Assembly (NCBI GenBank): GCA_030770545.1
Contig: CM061100.1
Span: forward strand, 1,247,501 to 1,311,500
From: Macropodus opercularis
Taxonomy: Eukaryota > Chordata > Actinopteri > Anabantiformes > Osphronemidae
DNA: 64,000 bases
Reading direction: 5' to 3'
Numbering within the stretch: the first letter of the stretch is position 1; every line of letters begins with the position of its first letter. Both the position numbers and the translations under genes were made by a program. Positions 54,149 through 64,000 of this stretch are shown here, one piece after another. The notes beneath the pieces are model-generated. The model searched no databases, had not been told where the DNA came from, and saw only the letters and a list, made by a program, of their open reading frames with translations.

Positions 54149-57100
54149 GTGAGTGAGGCGCTTGTCCTCGTCTTTCTCTGCAGCTTCTTGCTCGTATTTT
54201 TCCATATTTGGTTGATTATTGTGTTTTGCCTGGGTGTAACTGAATGCGTTCGCTCCTCATAGAACATCGGTTGTTCATATTTGAGAGCGGGAGGACTGTT
54301 GGTCTGTAGCACGTCCTGCTTCTCACCAGGTTTCAGATTTTTTTTCTTGTATCAACTTTGTACTTTAAGTTTGATCTGAATTCGCTCCAAGGATTAGTTC
54401 TAGAAGTGCAAGTACAATTTCTAAACATGTTTTGTGTAAATATTTTTCACTGTTTCATTTTGTAATTGCAGTGACGTTGCTCCTCCTGGAGCCATTGGAT
54501 GTTAATGAGGGCTTCCCTACCGCGCATCTTTATAAATTAACCAGTCAGACACAAACATATGTTAACATCAGCTCATCAGTCAATACCCACCAGGTTTCAG
54601 CCATCTTGTTAATCCTTGTCACTCCTGCCGTCCTCAGTGTGCGCGCAGCCACACACGCACACACCTATTGTACGCGCTTGCATCTCTGGTTTCATCTCGC
54701 TGTCAGGTTGTGTGGTTAATGAGATCACCCAGCAGAGATGTAATGCCACAGAAGAGGCTTGTGTTTGAGTGTGTTTACGTGTTAGAGTGTGTGTGTGCAC
54801 TCTTGTTTTTTTTTTTATACGGATTGTGTCTGTGTATGAAGATAGGCTGGATCAGTGCATGGTCTGATTTCTCAGGGTGAGAGCGATAATCTTGTGGAAA
54901 GACAGTCTGACAGCAGAGTAGAGATTCAGGAGCTCCAGCTGGGAAGCAAAGCCAACTGCACTTTGCATCCAGAGAGCGACATGGAGCCTCTTTATCGACC
55001 CACACTGCCTTTGTTTTGTTGTACAAATATCAATGAGGCACATCTGCTTAATTTAAAAAGTATGGATTATCTTGTCTTTGTCTCTTCTTCTCCACCTTTC
55101 TCCTCTTATCACATCACAATTCTGTCTCCTCTTCAGCTTCCTCCTTCCAGCCCTCCTTAAGTCATCTTTTTCCCCCATTGCTATTACTTGAGAGTGAGAG
55201 GAGAGAAAAATGGAACTGAGGAGGAGAAGAGGAGATTGTTTCTTACGGTTGAATAACCCCAGCCCTTATTATACAAGTAGATCCTCAGGCTCCAAACTTT
55301 TGAGAATATTGTGTCAAGGAAGCATCAGAGAGACAGCGAATGAGGGAAAGGAAGGCAGAGGCATGAAGAAACATGAAGGGGGTTTTAGAAGGAAAAGCAG
55401 CAGTGAATATGAGTCCTGGAATGTCACCATCTGTATGTGTATAATATTTAAAGCATGTCTCAAAAGCCTGCTACAATGATAATCACATGCAAGAGTTGTT
55501 GAGAATAATGTGTTTTGTTGTTTAGGGGAAATCACCTCTTCCAAATCATTTACTCAGTACCATGGTACCAGTGATGCCAGCACCAGCTTCTGATTGGTTA
55601 AGAGTTAACAAGCTTCCTTCCTGTATCTCTTGCTCATTTAGTTGCAGCTTTAAAGCATTTGGAGAGAAGACTAGACTTTGAGCATTTGCTGACGCACATG
55701 TCAGCAATATGTCTCTACAGCCAGAGAGAAATGCTCTTCATGCTAGGAGCCTTTTCTTTCTTGAAAGTGAATCATCAAATCTGTAAATTAGTGTTTGTTA
55801 GACAGTGTTTTTATTTTCAGTTGCTGCAGTTTTAATAAAAAATTGATACCCTGGCCTTCAGAAACCTATGCTGAGTTGGGCTGATGTAACATTTAGCTCT
55901 GAAAGACTTGTTGTAAATGGGCTGAAACCTCACGCTAGCCTGACAACAATAAGGCTATTGTGAAATTGTAAGGTGGTGTTTTATTGTTAAGCTGCAGGAC
56001 GTCTGATATCGGTTAGCATTTAGTGTTAGCAGCCATGTAGCAATGTCATGTAGGAAATTACTGCTGGCCTTTTAAAGCCAGTGTCATCTGCATAACAATG
56101 AAACTGGGGTTTCTCCTACTTGAAAGGCTAATGAGGGGAAATGAAGGAGGCCTGTATGTCATGGTTCCCTCTCAGATTTTATATTATACCTGTAATAAAC
56201 AAGGTCAAATTTTATGAACATGTAATCAACATTTTCACAATAAGTAACTAAATGATGCAGAAAGTCTGTTCTTTCTCTCACTAGGATTTTTTTCTTCATG
56301 AGAAACATTGATGGTGACAATCTTTATACCACTATAGAGAATGGATGGTTGTAGCAGTGCAGTTTTAATGTTTGTGTATTATGTATGTTGAGTCAGTAAC
56401 ATCAGCGGAGAAGGTGAATATTACTGCTAATGTTGTTTTTGTTTGCTCAGAGAACAGTATATGTTTATTTGAAGCAATAGACAATTTATCTATGAAGGAT
56501 GTGCAGTTAGAAGTGTTGTAAAGATTCCAGTCACATGCAGAAAGACAAATATCAGACAACAGCAGGGAGATGGAAAGAGGCGCTTATGAGACGAAAGCCA
56601 GCAGGAATCAGCAGAGACAGAAACCGGTGGGGTTGGAGGTGACCCTGTTTTAATCAGCAGCACTCATGGCCCTGCAGCAGCAGCAAAGCACAGGTGGGCT
56701 TAGAAGGGTTTAACCTTTCATATCCAGGAGAGCTGCACAGAATATGAGCCCCTGATTAACATGATCATACAGAACAGGGTGCTGTTAATGAAAAGATAAT
56801 GCTCTGGTTCCTGATGAAGTGTAAAGCTTCATCACTCGACGGGGTTAAATGTTGTTGTTGGTGGTCTAACCCTGACATTTTCTAACTTTGCCTGCTGTGT
56901 CAGTTTGTGTGCGTGCGTCAGGCTTTCACCTTCAGATGATTTGTTGATAATATTGGAATAATAGAAACTTTGACCATGACCTTGAAATACCAAAACATTT
57001 TGTAGGTGTATAAATGTTTAGTGTTTGACATCTTGCACACACAGGCCACTGACTCACTTTTTATTGGATTCTATGACAAATGTTATCAGGAATACAAATT

Positions 57101-57500
57101 AAACGAAGGAGTTGTAAAAACACAAAAAAGGATTTTGCCCATGTAGCAAGTTTTAAGTCCCCAGAAGTTTGTTCCTTATGTGAAACTGGAAATTAATTGA
57201 AAACACCTTTTTGTGTGCCGTGGTAAAATGTTAGCCTTAATAGATCGAGTGTGAAAATGTGCAATACCTCTTTAAAGAATTGGGTTGTCTGTCTCACTGT
57301 GGACATCCTGGTTTGTGTTTGCTGCAGCTGTGAGCGTGGGGACGATGCGCAAGCTGTCGTTTCAATTAGTCCCGGCTCTCATTAGGACTAGAAGTGATAG
57401 CTGCAGCCTCTCGGTTCTCTCACACGCTGACATATGGTCTGGGTTTCTGCAACACATTTAGGACGAGCCACACTACAACTCCTCAGTCAATTATACGAAG

Positions 57501-57501
<1 letters not shown>

Positions 57502-57551
<50 letters not shown>
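57502..57551 (+). repeat. (TG)25 microsatellite
   Basis: This is an uninterrupted TG run of about 50 bases. Confidence 0.97.
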
Positions 57552-57552
<1 letters not shown>

Positions 57553-58139
57553 ATTATGGACCAGCCCTGATGTTCTCCTGTGGCTTCCCTTCCTCTTTGC
57601 TTGGAGTAGTAGCAGGACTTAGAGCCAGTGATGCCTCCACCTCAGCACGTCTGCTCAGACCTTTGTGACACAGCACAGCTTTTTAGAGAGTTTCAAAGTG
57701 TGTGTATGGGTGTGTGTTTGTTGTTCAGTGTGAGTTGCTGGTGCCTGCCTCAGTATCCAGGATTATCCTCTCTGGGATGGCTGCAGGATTGCACGGATGC
57801 TGCTGACACTTCACCACAAAAGAAGCAATTAACTGAAGCTTAACTTTGTGTATGTCTGTTTTAAGCCACGGGTGTTTGTGTGCAGCAGGAATGAAACCAG
57901 TCAGGGTTGCGGGACGTGTTCCTCTACTCCTGGGACTTCAGTTACTGACCTGTGTGCGTCATCTAGGTGTTGGGCATGAGACATTAAGGCAGATTTTCCT
58001 GACATGTTGGCCATGTTGATTTGTTTTTCAGGTGGTTGATGTTTGGGAAGGTGAATAGTCACATGAGCACCTATAAGCCAAAAGTGCCATGAACCTGGCT
58101 CCGGGCATGTTATTCAGCTCACTCTCTCACCCAGACAGT

Positions 58140-58430
58140 GTTCACTAGTGTTTTCCTTTCTGGTAAACCTTCCTGTTTTTGCCTGGCTGCGAGGGACCTG
58201 TTAGACTCTGTCCTTTGTGCTTTACCCTGGACTTTAGCTGTTGCCTTGATTTATTTGCCTGCTGTTGCTGACCTCTGTCTCTCCCCTGACTCTGCCTTCT
58301 GTTTGTGTTTTCTGGTTTGTTCAGTTGAACTTTCAGCAAGTCTAAAATGGAATCGGCCAGTCATGAGTCAACCTGCTCTATTGCTGCTCTGCTTATAACA
58401 TTATAATAAATGAGAGCGTTTCAAACCTTC
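58140..58430 (+). repeat. CT-rich dispersed-repeat remnant
   Basis: It reads as successive CTGACCTCTGTCTC, CCCTGACTCTGCC and TTTTCTGGTTTGTTCAG phrases and ends in an ATAATAAATGA poly(A)-signal-like tail. It resembles the 3' end of a fish retroposon family from memory; no family is named. The ORF across it is not credible as a gene. Confidence 0.3.
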
Positions 58431-61300
58431 CCGGTCAAGCAAGGGGGGGTTTCATAGTCCTAAAGGTTTTATATTGTATTCTTTATTTTCTTTATATATG
58501 GAGGCCTGAGTGTATTTTCTTCAGTTTCAATGTTCCCACACGTAAATTCTTGGCTTTGAGCTGTTTAATTTGGCCATTTAAAAATCTCACTCTACAAACG
58601 TCTGAATTAAAAGTAGTATTGTTGTGCGTTTCAGCCCTCGTCACTGCTTCAGGACCCTGGAAGCTCACTGTGTCCTGGTGGTCGTACCGGTCATTAACCC
58701 TCAAGTGGTTAAATTCATTAATTGTAGACGTGAGCTTATCCCTGAAAACAGGCCACAGGTTTAGTTCAGAGCCTTCAGGGCTACATGAAGCCACATTTAT
58801 TGATTCACAAAAAAGCCATTTCCTCTTTTCTAGACTAGTCTTTAGTTATTGTCCGACTTCACTGACGTCCTTGAAAGGACACTGAAAATTATTGTTCGTT
58901 TTTGCTCCGTGGCAAATGATGAATAGTGATCCAAAGAGAGATTTGATATGGTTGTCTGGGATTAGACTGACAATTTGGATTTTCAGTGCAACTGAGTCAC
59001 ACACACAAACTCGTCCTGACACTTTGCCTTGTCAAACTCACTCAAAGCAGATTGGCACAATCAAGTGTTTCTGCAGCCAAGCCTTTTAAAAGGTTAATAT
59101 TTCAGTTCTCATTTGCCTCAAAGCTTACGCTAAGCCACCGCTCTGCTCCCTCATCTATCTGCCTTTGATATGGGAATCCCACTGAAGTAGGACTGTCGAC
59201 GCGTTCGACAAACCGTCTGTGTGCGCGATAATCCACGCTGCGCTGCGCTTAGAGCGGCGCTGATAGCTGTGGCTGTCATGCTGTCGAGCCACTGTTTGTC
59301 TCCTTCGTACCTCGACTCAACCAGAGCTGCAGAGCATTGTGGGAGAGAATGGGTGTCTAGGTGTGAACGGCTCCAGTTTGGGCCGTGAGGTTCAGTGTAG
59401 CAGTGCCGCTTCGCTCCGCTCGGGTGGGGAGGCGTTGATTGATTCTGGTGACAGGTGCAGAGTTCTCACACCAGCTAAGGGAGCTTTTTGAGACCTTTAT
59501 GGTCCAACAGTTCTGAAGCGTGATAGGGGATGAATTTAGAGGCTGAAGAGATACACACCCTTTATCCTGCAGGATGATGGCTGCCACTCATGCTCCAAAG
59601 TGGAGCACAGTAGATTGTCAGGTTGAGCTGCTGTTCCCCCGCAAGAAGCGTGAAGCCTTATTCCATCTTTATCAAAAACCTCTGCATGTCCCTGATAAGT
59701 GGTTTTCATACTTATAATCTGCTCCACTGGTTCATTCAATTTGTATGTACTCTACCTAGATTTAATTTGGCTTCTATTAAATAACGCTTTACCCTGAATA
59801 AGCTGAATAGTGAAATAATGTAGGAGTTTTCATAAAGCTTTCCTGGCTACGAATGTCACATTAACACGTTTCTCCATATTCCTACTGAGACAACATGTTA
59901 TTTCCCGCCACAAGTAAGACAAATGTTGAAACAGATCAAACTAAACCTGTTTCCATGACCTTCTCTGGCCTACGTGCTCACCTACAGACTCTCACTGCAT
60001 GATATTTGATGTTTTTATGATTTGAGCAGTACAGTACCTTTAACGTTACGTAGTAAAATAACTCTACACAGTCAAGAGAGAACCTAAACCATGAATGTTG
60101 ATGGCGATCCATAGTGTAGTAGTTTAATTCAATCGTTTGCTGTTCAACTTCAATCTCCAGCTTGACTTTCATAAAAATCCATACATGGTGCTGTTGCTGG
60201 TTGACACTGTTAGTCATTTACAGCCTGAAGCTTTTAGTTCCCGAGTGCAGCATCCGTATAAAAATGATAATGGGTAGAATCAGAAACAGTCGATTTGGGC
60301 TCTTCAGTTGATGTGAATCTTTTCCTTTTCGAGCACATGATGTGTTCTGTACTGTAAAAGCTGGATAAATGCACTGAGCTCGCTGCTTTTCAAGCTGAAC
60401 CTAATTGTAGAAAACAAATCTGACCAATAAATAAAATGTATTAATAATGCAGCAGACCTGCTCAAGTGACTGTATATGTGGGTTTTAAAGAAACAATAGT
60501 ACAGTTTATCTCTTCACTCGTATTCATTTTCTGCCTCATAATTTATTACTGAATGTTGACATTTGGGTCATGGTCACCCTGAGGTTCACGCTAAAAGCAC
60601 GAATCCTTTCTTCCTCGACTCTCGGCTCTGCTCAGTGGCCCCTTTCACATTTGATGTGGGTGGTGGAGAGCTGCATCCACCTTACTTCTATTTTATTCAT
60701 GGAATAAAAAGCACAGAGCCCACATTCTGTACAGACCTGTGACAGGTCCTGACACACACCTTGAACACAGACAGACTCACACAGATGCTGGAGCCACTGT
60801 CTGCTGCAGGTGTGCCTGTACATTTACCACCGTGTTTGTGTGCTGTACGTACCCTGACTATTAATATATTGCCTCTGGTCCTGATCTACTCCCACTGAAC
60901 CTTTGCACCGTTGGCTTCAGATTTATGAAGACGGTTCGTCTTGTAAGGTGTAAGTTTCCATTTATGTTAACTGAAATGTTAATACCTTCAATAAAATAGT
61001 TGCAGAATAATGTAAGTACTTGACAGTAGACGGGCATCAGTACAGTGAGACCCCACTCAGCCAAAGCTCTGTGGTAACAGTACTACGGCAGTAACGTTCT
61101 ACTGCTGTGCACCTGGAAGAGCCGTTGTCTGATTTGAGAGTGTTCAGTTGTGTCCAACCTTTAGCCTCCACCTCAGTATCCATGACTTAAACTGTAGTAA
61201 ACTGGAATTGGATTCTTCATATTTACATGAACATTTCATTTCTGTCTCCTTGTGAAGGGGAGACGTCTGACTGAATCCACAGTTTCCACTGGGGAAGATG

Positions 61301-61306
61301 AATAAA
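61301..61306 (+). terminator. Isolated AATAAA within SEZ6L intron 1
   Basis: AATAAA is followed by CATTCTGCATTGTCTGTTTTGT, a T/G-rich downstream element. It could end a nested transcript (for example one begun at 54050) or be chance. Confidence 0.2.
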
Positions 61307-63589
61307 ACATTCTGCATTGTCTGTTTTGTATTATTTGTTGTTCCATTCCAACTGTGCTAAGCTTCATGTATAAATGCAATGTAGTGAATGGTCTGAATGT
61401 TGTTGATTTATTAACACCAGGCTCAGAATACTAAAAGCAGCCAGTTGTTTCACTAAAGGACTGAAGTAATAATCACATTTGTCAGCGGCAGCTCAGAGCC
61501 GTACCATGCTGCACGTATGGTTTGTGGTTAATGAGCTACGCCCCCAGCGTGTTCCCATAACGTCACACTTCCGAAACACCGTCAGCAAAACGGACCGTCG
61601 TCGTCGCTGTGGACGCCTGGTGTAGAGGAAACGCAGGACGCGTGGGTCTGTGGAGAGATGGTGCTGTCTCTTTCCTCTGGCATCACTTTCTTCCATCGCT
61701 CCCCCCTTCTCCCCCCTTCTCAGCCCTTCCCCCTGCTAACTGGAGGCAGGCAGGAGTGTGAGGAGAGTTTCAATGACTTGTGGTTACAAGGGCACTCGCA
61801 CAGCGACGGTTCTGCTCGGCGGAGCGGCTAACAAACACGCACACGTTGGTCTTACTGCTGCATACTAGGAACTTCATTGACTGTATTCATCATCTAACTA
61901 TTCCCACTTCATCCTAACCTTTACCACTGCCACCACTTAATCCATTCATAATCGTAGCCTTAAACCCACATCTAACTCGGAGGCAGGCGTGAAAGGAGTA
62001 AAAAAGGATCTGACTCAGGAATATTTTCCACTCCCTTCCTTCTCTCTGAGGACATTTAATCCTCGTGAGGATTAAATATTTTCACATAAGAAGACACGCG
62101 GAGTCTCAAAGCTGCCGCAGCAACGAGCGCGCCGCTTCAAATCGCTCTGCTCTTCTGTGAATTCATTCTTAATGCGTCCCACCACTGCTTCATCGTTCAC
62201 ACAGTCTCACTCTTGCACGGCTCATTGCCTTGAACACATACAAACAGTGTCAAAGCACAAGAGCCTCTCCTGCTGAGTTCAGCTTGTTGCTATGACAAAC
62301 ATATTCAGGAGATGTAATCATGGATGTGCAATGTGAGCTTTACTCATCGCATCGCGTTGATGGTCTTCTGTCACTAGTGGTCGTCCGTTAACTTTGGCAG
62401 AACAAATGCAACCAACATACGGTTCTACAACAAGGTAGAGTTTAATAGAATTATAGCACATTTTTACATCTTTCTAAATATAATGCCCACATATCTGTTG
62501 GCGTCTGCTGTGTTTTGGATTGAGTGGATCTTTGGGTGTGTTGTACCAGAGGTCTGTGGCTGGACTGCTTCATCGGTTCTGAAGAAACTTTCTCCCAGAT
62601 GGAAGGAATAAAACTTTGATGGTTTTTAAACATAGTTTCTTAATTATTGGTCAACACATATTAATTAACAGTGAGTTTGTCTCAGGCCAAAAAACAATCG
62701 AATGATTTTATGGTTAGTATTTAAAAATAAAGTCTTTGCCAAAAAAATGTTCAAATGTTTTGAGTGAGTCTTGGAAACGTACAGTGTACAAGATTATACA
62801 ATTCTATAAAACTTGTGTTTCTGAACGTGGCACATACTGTCGACGGATTAAAAATAAAAAAAATATTTTTTATGGAAAAAGATTTGACTCTGTTGTGCTA
62901 CGATCCACTGGGGAAACAAGTTTATATGGCAGAGTGGCAGGAATTACAGCTCGTTAATCATATGTGTTCCCCAAGGGAGAAACAGGCAGTGACAGCACAT
63001 GGCTTGTCTTTACATAGACAGACAAAGAAATGAGTCACAGAGGCTGCACTCGCAGAAAAGACGTGAATATATAGACGAGGAAGAGGAAGGTTGACATGGA
63101 ACGAGAGAGAGGGTGGTGTGAGGGAGGAAGAGCTCACAGATGAGGCCATCTGCTCCACGGAGCTGGTCAGGCTTGGCTGCAGCAGCACTCGTCTCCCACA
63201 ACACAGACAGCAGCTGAGGCTCGTGTTGTGGAACCGCTAAGTTTAGTTTGAGCCTTAAACCAAAAGCAGTGCACACTTTACACAGGTGTCGCAGGAGGCT
63301 GCATGCGGGGTGTGTGAATGGAAATCGATGAACCATACAAGCGTTTAGACCCAGCCGTGCTCCGTTTCCTGTCCTCTGGAATCACAGGTCCTGGAAGATC
63401 TGCAGACCCTGTTTGCGTTTCACAGCTTTCTTGGCATCATAGTGACACATTTTTTAAACCTATGGATATTTAGTGTTGTTTGGAAGTTGTGTCTTTGTGA
63501 TTGTTGATGCGTTATTCTCTCTGACCTGGTGGGCCTTCACTGCTCCAGTCCTCCATCCATCATGTGAAGTGCTTGTTGCTGGGATGCTG

Positions 63590-63700
63590 AAGGTTGGACA
63601 GGTCGCCAGTCCATCACAGAGCCACACACAACCTTTCTCACGCCTACGGGGGGAGAACCCACGCAGACAGAAAGGCTGCTGGACGACCTCAGGACTGTTG
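63590..63700 (+). repeat. Fish dispersed repeat fragment ('gacaggtcgccagtccatcac' type)
   Basis: GGACAGGTCGCCAGTCCATC, then CACAGAGCCACAC, and GGAGAACCCACGCAGACAG occur in the order and spacing of a dispersed repeat I know from many fish genomes. The central part is deleted. Confidence 0.6.
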
Positions 63701-64000
63701 TTGTTTTCATCAACCAAATTGCTTTAATTAAATTGAATCCAAATAGTTTCTGGCACCAATCTTCTGTTAGCTGCTTTTCCAATCATCTATGTTTAAATAA
63801 TTAACTTTAATTAACTCTGAAAATACTGTTGCTGCTCTCTTGATTCATGATTAGTTGAACGATGTTGTTCAATCCTTTAACTCAGTCCTCATTAGTCAAG
63901 CATTCACCATTAGATTCATTATTATTATTCCTTGGCGGAGGAATATTTGACCATGCTTAACATTTATGCTAAGTGAGTACATGATAGTGTCAGTTATATG

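Larger units (their letters stand above)
52719..64000 (+). other. sez6l: SEZ6L intron 1 (5' part; runs off the window)
   Basis: No CUB or Sushi exon is present in 11.3 kb, in line with the very large first intron of mammalian SEZ6L. It contains a GA tract at 52915-52932, an orphan exon candidate at 54050-54148, a (TG)25 microsatellite at 57502-57551, repeat remnants at about 58140-58430 and 63590-63700, and an isolated AATAAA at 61301-61306. The rest shows nothing I can name. Confidence 0.6.

Noticed and set aside
58138..58398. 86-residue Leu/Cys-rich ORF in SEZ6L intron 1
   Set aside because: It falls on a CT-rich repeat remnant, which explains the Leu/Ser/Cys-rich composition.
1..64000. 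tRNA, rRNA or CRISPR features
   Set aside because: I looked for tRNA B-box-like GGTTCRANNCC sequences and for spaced direct repeats and found none convincing. Bacterial features are not expected in this vertebrate sequence.

Overview
This window is teleost fish nuclear DNA, most likely from a percomorph-type fish with a compact genome. The reasons are intron-split genes with GT-AG splice sites, short introns (22 kb and 19 kb for genes that are far larger in mammals), abundant CA/GT microsatellites, and remnants of repeats typical of fish. There is no sign of bacterial, viral or plasmid sequence. All three recognised genes lie on the + strand, in the order GRK3 - MYO18B - SEZ6L. As far as I recall, this is the order and orientation of human chromosome 22q12.1, so the window is a conserved syntenic block.

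Layout. (1) 1-1668: end of GRK3 intron 1; coding exon 1 lies off the left edge. (2) 1669-23810: GRK3 exons 2-21, complete to the stop codon and all in frame. They encode residues 38-687 of a beta-adrenergic receptor kinase 2: RGS-homology domain, AGC kinase domain, and a PH domain that binds G-beta-gamma. (3) 23811 to about 27195: GRK3 3' UTR, with a short Tc1-like transposon remnant just after the stop. (4) About 27200-29336: intergenic and upstream region of MYO18B, with an E-box/MEF2 motif cluster. (5) 29337-48308: MYO18B, 41 coding exons by my reading, joining in frame to about 2108 residues. It has a short N-terminal extension, a degenerate myosin motor, one weak IQ motif, a long coiled coil and a serine-rich tail. 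(6) 48309-48890: MYO18B 3' UTR with AATAAA. (7) About 48890-52280: intergenic. (8) 52283-52718: SEZ6L 5' UTR and signal-peptide exon. (9) 52719-64000: SEZ6L intron 1, which contains an unidentified exon-like ORF with promoter-like sequence upstream at 54050.

The three genes do not form one pathway. GRK3 desensitises G-protein-coupled receptors, MYO18B is a muscle sarcomere/nuclear unconventional myosin, and SEZ6L is a neuronal CUB/Sushi membrane protein. Their linkage is chromosomal history rather than an operon-like unit. The items most worth checking are a tandem pair of RFX X-boxes in GRK3 intron 2, a transposon-derived poly(A) signal after the GRK3 stop, a GC-AG intron and a puzzling first splice junction in MYO18B, degenerate nucleotide switches in the MYO18B motor, an orphan first-exon candidate inside SEZ6L intron 1, and exon-like minus-strand ORFs inside GRK3 intron 14. 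All coordinates come from reading the sequence by eye. Family comparisons rest on memory of the human proteins; no alignment was run.
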